Positions 34,630 through 39,475 of a stretch of 39,475 bases of DNA are shown here, piece by piece. How positions within the stretch are numbered: the stretch's first letter is position 1; every line of letters starts with the position of its first letter. Position numbers and translations under genes: made by a program. The notes under the pieces were generated by a model. The model was not told the DNA's origin and made no database searches. It saw nothing but the letters and a program-made list of their open reading frames with translations. The stretch comes from Lentisphaeraceae bacterium (GTDB lineage: Bacteria > Verrucomicrobiota > Lentisphaeria > Lentisphaerales > Lentisphaeraceae), in NCBI GenBank assembly GCA_021232515.1, contig JAJPOQ010000018.1, positions 1 to 39,475 of the forward strand. Direction: 5' to 3'.

Positions 34630-35411
34630 ATTTCTCTTATGAATTCACTCTTAATGCAGTTCAATTTATGGCTGTTTTTTCAAGAGTTGCAGGAATCTTT
34701 ATGGGATTCCCAATCTTTCGTGGCTCTAGTGTTCCCAAAAGAGTTAAAGTTGCTGTTCTTCTCGCCATAACAATGATTATCATCCCCTCACTACCTGAAG
34801 CATGGTCTCCAACAGCTTTAGCAACGTACTTAGGAGCAACTGGCTTTGTCACACTCATACTGCTGGATTTTTTACTCGGGCTAACTGTTAGCCTATCCGT
34901 ATTTCTAATTATGGAGATCGCTGTCTTGGCTGGTCACTTCATAAGTATGAATGTCGGCTACTCTATGTCTATGCAGTTCGACCCAAATACAGAAAGTCAA
35001 AACTCAACTATTTCAGTCATGTTCATGCAGATATTTATCCTAATCTTTCTTGTTACTGACATGCATTTAGGTTTTATAAAAATCACCGCATCTTCATTTC
35101 ATACCATGCCACCGGGTCATCTTTTTTTAAATGAAGACCATCTTATTTCAATTGTTGAAACAAGTAATGACATATTTCGCTACTCATTCCAGCTGTCTCT
35201 CCCTATCATTGCAATCATGCTCTTAATTAATGTCGCTATGGGTATCATCTCAAGATTTGGTGAAGACTTCCAAGTTTTAATGCTATCTTTCCCAATTCGT
35301 CTTGGTGTTGGTCTCATGCTCCTAATAGCCTTATTGCCAATAATTAACAATAGTTTCATCTTCTACTGTGAAAATATTCTCGACAATTTAGGCAATATTT
35401 TAGGGCTCTAA
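34626..35411 (+). CDS. fliR: Flagellar export gate protein FliR
   Basis: A 261-residue polytopic membrane protein, the single-copy gate subunit. The family blocks are visible: RVAGIFMGFPIFRGSSVPKRVKVAVLLAI near the N-terminus, a central GHFISMNVGYSMSMQFDP, and PIIAIMLLINVAMGIISR followed by FQVLMLSFPIRLGVGL near the end. The start is GTG within the fliQ stop (GTGA). Confidence 0.97.
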   Translation: MNFSYEFTLNAVQFMAVFSRVAGIFMGFPIFRGSSVPKRVKVAVLLAITMIIIPSLPEAWSPTALATYLGATGFVTLILLDFLLGLTVSLSVFLIMEIAVLAGHFISMNVGYSMSMQFDPNTESQNSTISVMFMQIFILIFLVTDMHLGFIKITASSFHTMPPGHLFLNEDHLISIVETSNDIFRYSFQLSLPIIAIMLLINVAMGIISRFGEDFQVLMLSFPIRLGVGLMLLIALLPIINNSFIFYCENILDNLGNILGL

Positions 35412-35418
35412 TCTAAAT

Positions 35419-35436
35419 CTGGTACACTTCCTGCAT
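35419..35436 (+). promoter_or_regulatory. Sigma-54-like promoter for flhB-flhA-flhF
   Basis: CTGGTACACTTCCTGCAT matches 9 of 12 positions of the sigma-54 consensus, with the -24 GG (35421-35422) and -12 GC (35433-35434) exactly 10 bases apart. Transcription would start near 35446, leaving about 28 bases with an AGGA Shine-Dalgarno before the flhB start. It lies in the only gap of the export gene run (62 bp). Confidence 0.5.
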
Positions 35437-35455
35437 CAATTAGAATTATAATTGA
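35436..35455. repeat. Inverted repeat upstream of flhB
   Basis: TCAATTA-GAATTA-TAATTGA is a perfect 7-bp dyad directly downstream of the sigma-54-like site and spanning its predicted start point. AT-only stem and no following T tract make a terminator unlikely; an operator or leader hairpin is possible. Confidence 0.35.
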
Positions 35456-35473
35456 TAATTCAGGACTACGAAA

Positions 35474-36544
35474 TTGGCTAATCCAGATCCAAGTAAAACA
35501 GAAGAACCAACTGAGAAAAAGTTGAATGATGCTAGAAATGATGGCGACATTCCAGTTTCTCAAGACACCACATCTGTTGCCTCGCTTATGGCCGTTACAA
35601 TTTTATTAATTTTCTTGGCCCCGCATTTCATGGACGCATTTTCTAAAGTCTTCCTCTTTTCTTTTTCTTTAAGTGAAATGCAAGAATGGACTGCAACAGA
35701 TCTTCAAGAAGGCGCCATTAATGGAGTTATGCTTTTCACAAAAAGTTTTTTCGCCCTCGTTTTTGGCCTGTCAGTTGCATCACTCGTAAGCATTCGAACA
35801 CAAGTTGGCGGATTTTTTAATACAAAACCCCTAGAATGGAAGTTTGATTCCCTCAACCCTTCAAACGGCTTAAAACAACTTCTCCCAGATAAACAAAAGA
35901 TGTTCAAGTTTGGTCTAACTATGGCCAAAGTCATTATCCTTTCAATTGTTTGCTACTACATCATCAAGTCTGACTTACCGGAAATCATGTCTATGGCAAC
36001 AGTTCCTGTATACATTGGTACTGAAATAATGATGAACCTAACAATGCAACTTTGTTTCATCGTTCTATCTATTTTCCTCGTACTCAGTATCATTGACATC
36101 ATCTGGAAAAGAAAGTCGCATACAGAAAAACTAATGATGACTAAAGACGAAGTCAAAGACGAAAGAAAAAACGCAGATGGTGATCCAAAAATCAAAGCTA
36201 AGATTAAAGCTAAAATGCGTGAAATGGCTATGAAAAATATAATGAGTAACGTCAAAGACTCTGACGTCGTCATCACCAACCCAACTCATGTTGCGGTTGC
36301 ACTAAGCTATAAAGGTGGTGCAGGAGCACCTAAAGTCATTGCCAAAGGTCTTCGTAAAAAAGCTCTAAGAATTCGAAAACTGGCCAAAGAAGCTGGAGTT
36401 CCAATTATCGAAGCCCCTCCTTTAGCCAGAAGTCTTTATCGCAGCACAGATGAAGGTGACTACATCGATGAAAAGTTTTTCTCTGCAGTCGCTGTCATTC
36501 TAGCAAAAATATTTAAAAATCAAAAAAGAAAAATTAAATCATGA
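35474..36544 (+). CDS. flhB: Flagellar export switch protein FlhB
   Basis: Substrate-specificity switch of the flagellar export apparatus. The N-terminus EEPTEKKLNDARNDGDIPVSQD is the family signature. Four membrane helices follow, then a charged linker and the autocleaved cytoplasmic domain with NPTH at 269-272 in VVITNPTHVAVALSY, cleavage occurring between N269 and P270 as in Salmonella. The start is TTG (35474) with AGGA 8 bases upstream; no ATG or GTG gives the conserved N-terminus. It overlaps flhA by 4 bp (ATGA). Confidence 0.97.
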   Translation: MANPDPSKTEEPTEKKLNDARNDGDIPVSQDTTSVASLMAVTILLIFLAPHFMDAFSKVFLFSFSLSEMQEWTATDLQEGAINGVMLFTKSFFALVFGLSVASLVSIRTQVGGFFNTKPLEWKFDSLNPSNGLKQLLPDKQKMFKFGLTMAKVIILSIVCYYIIKSDLPEIMSMATVPVYIGTEIMMNLTMQLCFIVLSIFLVLSIIDIIWKRKSHTEKLMMTKDEVKDERKNADGDPKIKAKIKAKMREMAMKNIMSNVKDSDVVITNPTHVAVALSYKGGAGAPKVIAKGLRKKALRIRKLAKEAGVPIIEAPPLARSLYRSTDEGDYIDEKFFSAVAVILAKIFKNQKRKIKS

Positions 36545-38664
36545 GTCAAGAAGCCGTAGCTAAGAAATTTAATCGAACTGATGCAGCATTCGCTTTACTG
36601 CTCAGTATGGTTCTATTCCTACTTATCTTCAAACTTCCTCCGATGCTACTTGACCTACTACTCGTGGTCAGTATCTCCAGTGGATTCCTCATCTTACTTC
36701 TTACAATTTATGTTGATTCGCCAATTAAACTTTCGTCATTTCCATCAATCCTACTAGTCATGACTTTGTTCCGATTAGGTCTAAACGTATCTTCCACCAA
36801 ACTTATACTTCTTGATGGCAATGCTGGTCAAGTCATTGACACCTTCGGTAACTTTGTGATCCAAGGTAACTACATCGTCGGTACAGTCATATTCTTAATC
36901 TTAGTTATGATTCAGTTTAAAGTTATTACTGCTGGTTCTGGCAGAATCGCCGAAGTATCAGCTCGTTTTACATTAGACGCTATGCCAGGTAAACAAATGA
37001 GTATCGACGCAGATTTAAATGCTGGTATCATTGATGAAACAGAAGCACAAGAAAAACGCGATGAGCTTAACCGAGAAGCTGCATTTTATGGTTCTATGGA
37101 CGGTGCGAATAAATTCGTTAAAGGTGATGTCGTTGCAGGCTTAATCATTACTTCAATTAATATTGTTGGTGGCATACTGATCGGTACACTTCAAAAAGAA
37201 ATGGAAGTTGCTGAAGCCCTCAAAACTTATACTATCCTTACAATTGGTGATGGCCTTGTCAGTCAAATCCCATCACTTGTTGTCTCTATGGCTGCTGGTA
37301 TCTTAGTTACTAGAGCCAGTGACAAAGGTGCACTTGGTACACAGATCACTGAAGAGCTATTTTCACACTCCTCGCCACTATATGTTTGTAGTGCAGTCCT
37401 TATAGCTATGGCCATACTTCCAGGACTACCATTTTTCCCATTTGCTGTTCTTGGTATTGCATCAGCAGTTGCAGGTAAAGTCGCGTCTAAAAAAGAAGAT
37501 GAGGCTGCCTTAGAAATAGTCAAAGCAAACACTTCTACACCAAATGCCTTAGAAGATAATAGTCCTGGAAGCATGCCCCCTGCTCTTCCTGGAGCTCCAG
37601 AAGCAGATAATAGTTACGTTAAATCCATTAGTCCTATGTCTTTAGAAATAGGCTTCAGTTTAGTACCTTTAGTCGACGCCGGCCAAGATGGTGACCTTAT
37701 TGAAAGAATCGGGAATATCCGTCAGCAAGTTTATGATGAGCTTGGGTTTAGAATCCCACCGATAGCTGTGAACGACAATATTGAACTTGGAAACAACGAG
37801 TACCGACTGCTCATACGTGGTCTAGAACGAGCTCGCGGAAATGTTCATGTGGGCTCTCATTTAGCCATCGACCCAGGTGATATAGAAGAACAAATCGAAG
37901 GAATTCGCACTCAAGATCCAGCATTTGGTTTTGATGCAGTCTGGATCAACCCCAAAAGAGTCGAAGCAGCTGAAACATCAGGCTACACTGTTGTCGATGC
38001 AGCAAGTGTCATAACAACTCACATAACAAAACTAGTTAGAGACTACGCTTCTGACTTACTATCAAGACAAGATACAAGTACGCTCGTAGATGCAATAAAA
38101 GAGACAAACCCAGCTGTTGTTGAAGAGTTAATTCCTGATCGACTCAACCTAGGTGTTGTCCACAGAGTACTTCAAAACTTACTTGAAGAACAAGTTCCTG
38201 TGCATGACATGCCAGTTATAATGGAAACTCTCTCTGACTTTGCAGACCAAACAAAAGACCCTGTCGTTTTAGCTGAGTTTTGCCGACAAGCTTTAAAAGG
38301 TCACATCACCAGTCAACTGCTTTCTGAAAACAACACCTTATTTGCGATAACCCTGCAACCTGAACTTGAGTCCACAATTGCAGAAAGTATCGAAGGTAAT
38401 CAAGGCATGGGTATCATGACTATGGCCCCAGAGAAAGCAAATAGCTTAGTACAACAAATAGCTTCTATTTTCGAAAGCCTCAAAGAGTCATACGATGCCG
38501 AAATCGCACTTCTAGTTTCACCAATTATCCGATACCATTTGAGTCAATTGACTAGTAGAAAGATACCTGAACTTGCGGTTCTTTCATATTCTGAAATTTC
38601 TGATGATCTCCCTGTGGAAATTGTCGCATCGGTAACCCCACCTAAAGGAGGTATTGCAGCATGA
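36541..38664 (+). CDS. flhA: Flagellar export gate protein FlhA
   Basis: A 707-residue export-gate protein that forms the nonameric docking ring for chaperone-substrate complexes. Eight N-terminal membrane helices contain the FHIPEP-family block (ARFTLDAMPGKQMSIDADLN, then AGIIDETEAQEKR) and GDGLVSQIPSLVVSMAAGILVTR. The C-terminal cytoplasmic domain starts near residue 355 (ISPMSLEIGFSLVPLVD) and includes LAIDPGDIEEQIEGIRTQDPAFG-type and VIRYHL-like (PIIRYHLSQLT) blocks. Its start overlaps the flhB stop and its stop overlaps the flhF start. Confidence 0.98.
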   Translation: MSQEAVAKKFNRTDAAFALLLSMVLFLLIFKLPPMLLDLLLVVSISSGFLILLLTIYVDSPIKLSSFPSILLVMTLFRLGLNVSSTKLILLDGNAGQVIDTFGNFVIQGNYIVGTVIFLILVMIQFKVITAGSGRIAEVSARFTLDAMPGKQMSIDADLNAGIIDETEAQEKRDELNREAAFYGSMDGANKFVKGDVVAGLIITSINIVGGILIGTLQKEMEVAEALKTYTILTIGDGLVSQIPSLVVSMAAGILVTRASDKGALGTQITEELFSHSSPLYVCSAVLIAMAILPGLPFFPFAVLGIASAVAGKVASKKEDEAALEIVKANTSTPNALEDNSPGSMPPALPGAPEADNSYVKSISPMSLEIGFSLVPLVDAGQDGDLIERIGNIRQQVYDELGFRIPPIAVNDNIELGNNEYRLLIRGLERARGNVHVGSHLAIDPGDIEEQIEGIRTQDPAFGFDAVWINPKRVEAAETSGYTVVDAASVITTHITKLVRDYASDLLSRQDTSTLVDAIKETNPAVVEELIPDRLNLGVVHRVLQNLLEEQVPVHDMPVIMETLSDFADQTKDPVVLAEFCRQALKGHITSQLLSENNTLFAITLQPELESTIAESIEGNQGMGIMTMAPEKANSLVQQIASIFESLKESYDAEIALLVSPIIRYHLSQLTSRKIPELAVLSYSEISDDLPVEIVASVTPPKGGIAA

Positions 38665-39475
38665 TGATAAGAAGGTACAGAGGTAAAACTCTTGAAGCTT
38701 TACGTGAAACTGTTGTCAATGAAATGGGTACAAGTGCAGTTATCATTCATAATCAAAAACTCAATGATTCTGGCATAGTCGGCAAACTTAAAGGTTCACT
38801 TTATGAAGTTATTGCTGCAGTTGAAGAGCCCATGAAGGAAGGCTCTACTAGTTCTGGCACAGAAATACCTGTTGATGAAATTCTCAATAGCCAAAAAAGT
38901 CAGTATATGGGTATACGTCGTTCCATGAAAATGCTCGATGAAAAGCTAGCTTCTTTAGATTCTAGATTTGATAAGCTCATGATCAAAGAAAAAGAAATAA
39001 AGTCTCAAAATGAAGCTCCTAGAGAACTAAAATTCATACATGAAGGGTGGCACCGCCAAGTACTTTCAAGATTAAGAAATATAAACAACCCAAGTGTTGA
39101 AGACTATCGAAAAGCTCTTGCTGAAATGATACCTACAGCTGGAGGTATATACTTTCGCCCAACTACCGGAACTGCTCCAGATGTCTACGCTTTAGCTGGT
39201 CCTACTGGAGTTGGTAAAACTACAAGTCTAGCCAAACTTTCTGCACAAGCCGTACTTAAAAACAAACTCAATGTTGGCTTAATCACCATAGACACTTTTA
39301 GAGTCGCTGCCGTCGACCAACTTCGCGAGTATGCAAATCTTCTCGGAATAGAGTTAGCTGTTGTATTTACTGAAAAAGAAATGAAAAAACAAATCGAAGC
39401 TTTTAAAGAAAAAGATCTGATTCTTATCGACAGTCAAGGACGAGGTCCACATGACAAAGAAGGCATAGAAGCTAT
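38661..39475 (+). CDS. flhF: Flagellar SRP-like GTPase FlhF (cut by window end)
   Basis: An SRP-family GTPase that sets the position and number of flagella, usually at the pole. I translated 271 codons with no stop to the edge. The N-terminal B domain opens MMIRRYRGKTLEALRETV. The G domain has the P-loop GPTGVGKT (180-187), IDTFRVAAVDQLREYANLLGI (about 209-230) and DSQGRG (257-262) in the place of the usual DTAGR. The start at 38661 shares the ATGA overlap with flhA and has AGGAGG 10 bases upstream. The C-terminal part of the protein lies beyond the window. Confidence 0.95.
   Translation, partial: MMIRRYRGKTLEALRETVVNEMGTSAVIIHNQKLNDSGIVGKLKGSLYEVIAAVEEPMKEGSTSSGTEIPVDEILNSQKSQYMGIRRSMKMLDEKLASLDSRFDKLMIKEKEIKSQNEAPRELKFIHEGWHRQVLSRLRNINNPSVEDYRKALAEMIPTAGGIYFRPTTGTAPDVYALAGPTGVGKTTSLAKLSAQAVLKNKLNVGLITIDTFRVAAVDQLREYANLLGIELAVVFTEKEMKKQIEAFKEKDLILIDSQGRGPHDKEGIEA

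Overview
This is an AT-rich, gene-dense bacterial chromosome segment with no rRNA, tRNA, CRISPR array or insertion sequence that I can see. A serine/arylsulfatase-type lipoprotein sits beside a planctomycete-type cytochrome protein (PSC1/DUF1549/DUF1553) and a prepilin-like protein. Together with many sensory proteins and a flagellum, this points to a marine PVC-group bacterium, most like Lentisphaerota (Lentisphaera-like). That assignment is inference from gene content.

Layout. (1) 71-2817, minus: a TonB-dependent receptor and a PepSY-type membrane protein, preceded by a Cys-rich exported protein (2953-3486). These look like a metal or cofactor uptake module. (2) 3488-11442, minus: housekeeping genes rlmN, an ADP-ribose/CDP-alcohol diphosphatase-like phosphoesterase, miaA, a small parvulin, secG, tpiA, coaX and hrpB. 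(3) 11548-12672, plus: an HDOD protein. (4) 12675-20168, minus: a tight run reading map, ffh, a CDC123-like ATP-grasp protein, a long-chain acyl-CoA synthetase, pdxJ, efpL (an EF-P paralogue) and a nucleotidyltransferase-PfkB kinase fusion. (5) 20440-24893, plus: sulfatase, PSC1/PSD1 protein, pseudopilin. (6) 25079-28178: a PAS histidine kinase (plus) converging on a hybrid kinase (minus). (7) 26703-32737, minus: an apparent four-gene motility/signalling operon of a Maf-type flagellin glycosyltransferase, a protein made of tandem FliM-like CheY-binding motifs, a REC-HD protein and a kinase-REC protein. (8) 32967 to the right edge, plus: the flagellar export operon fliO-fliP-fliQ-fliR-flhB-flhA-flhF (flhF cut by the window end).

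The most striking item is the protein at 29215-30903. Its C-terminal half is 12 tandem copies, about 25 residues each, of LDQSEIDALL. This is essentially the peptide that FliM (and FliY) uses once, at its N-terminus, to bind phosphorylated CheY. The gene overlaps a flagellin glycosylation gene and is followed directly by two REC-domain proteins. I infer a multivalent receiver-domain docking scaffold or phospho-CheY sponge. I know of no described system of this kind.

Other points worth attention are a eukaryotic-type CDC123 homologue in the ffh operon, a pantothenate kinase with Asn in place of the first motif Asp, a reversed-order HldE-like fusion, a likely frameshift in the PepSY gene, and sigma-54-like sites before flhB and the maf operon.
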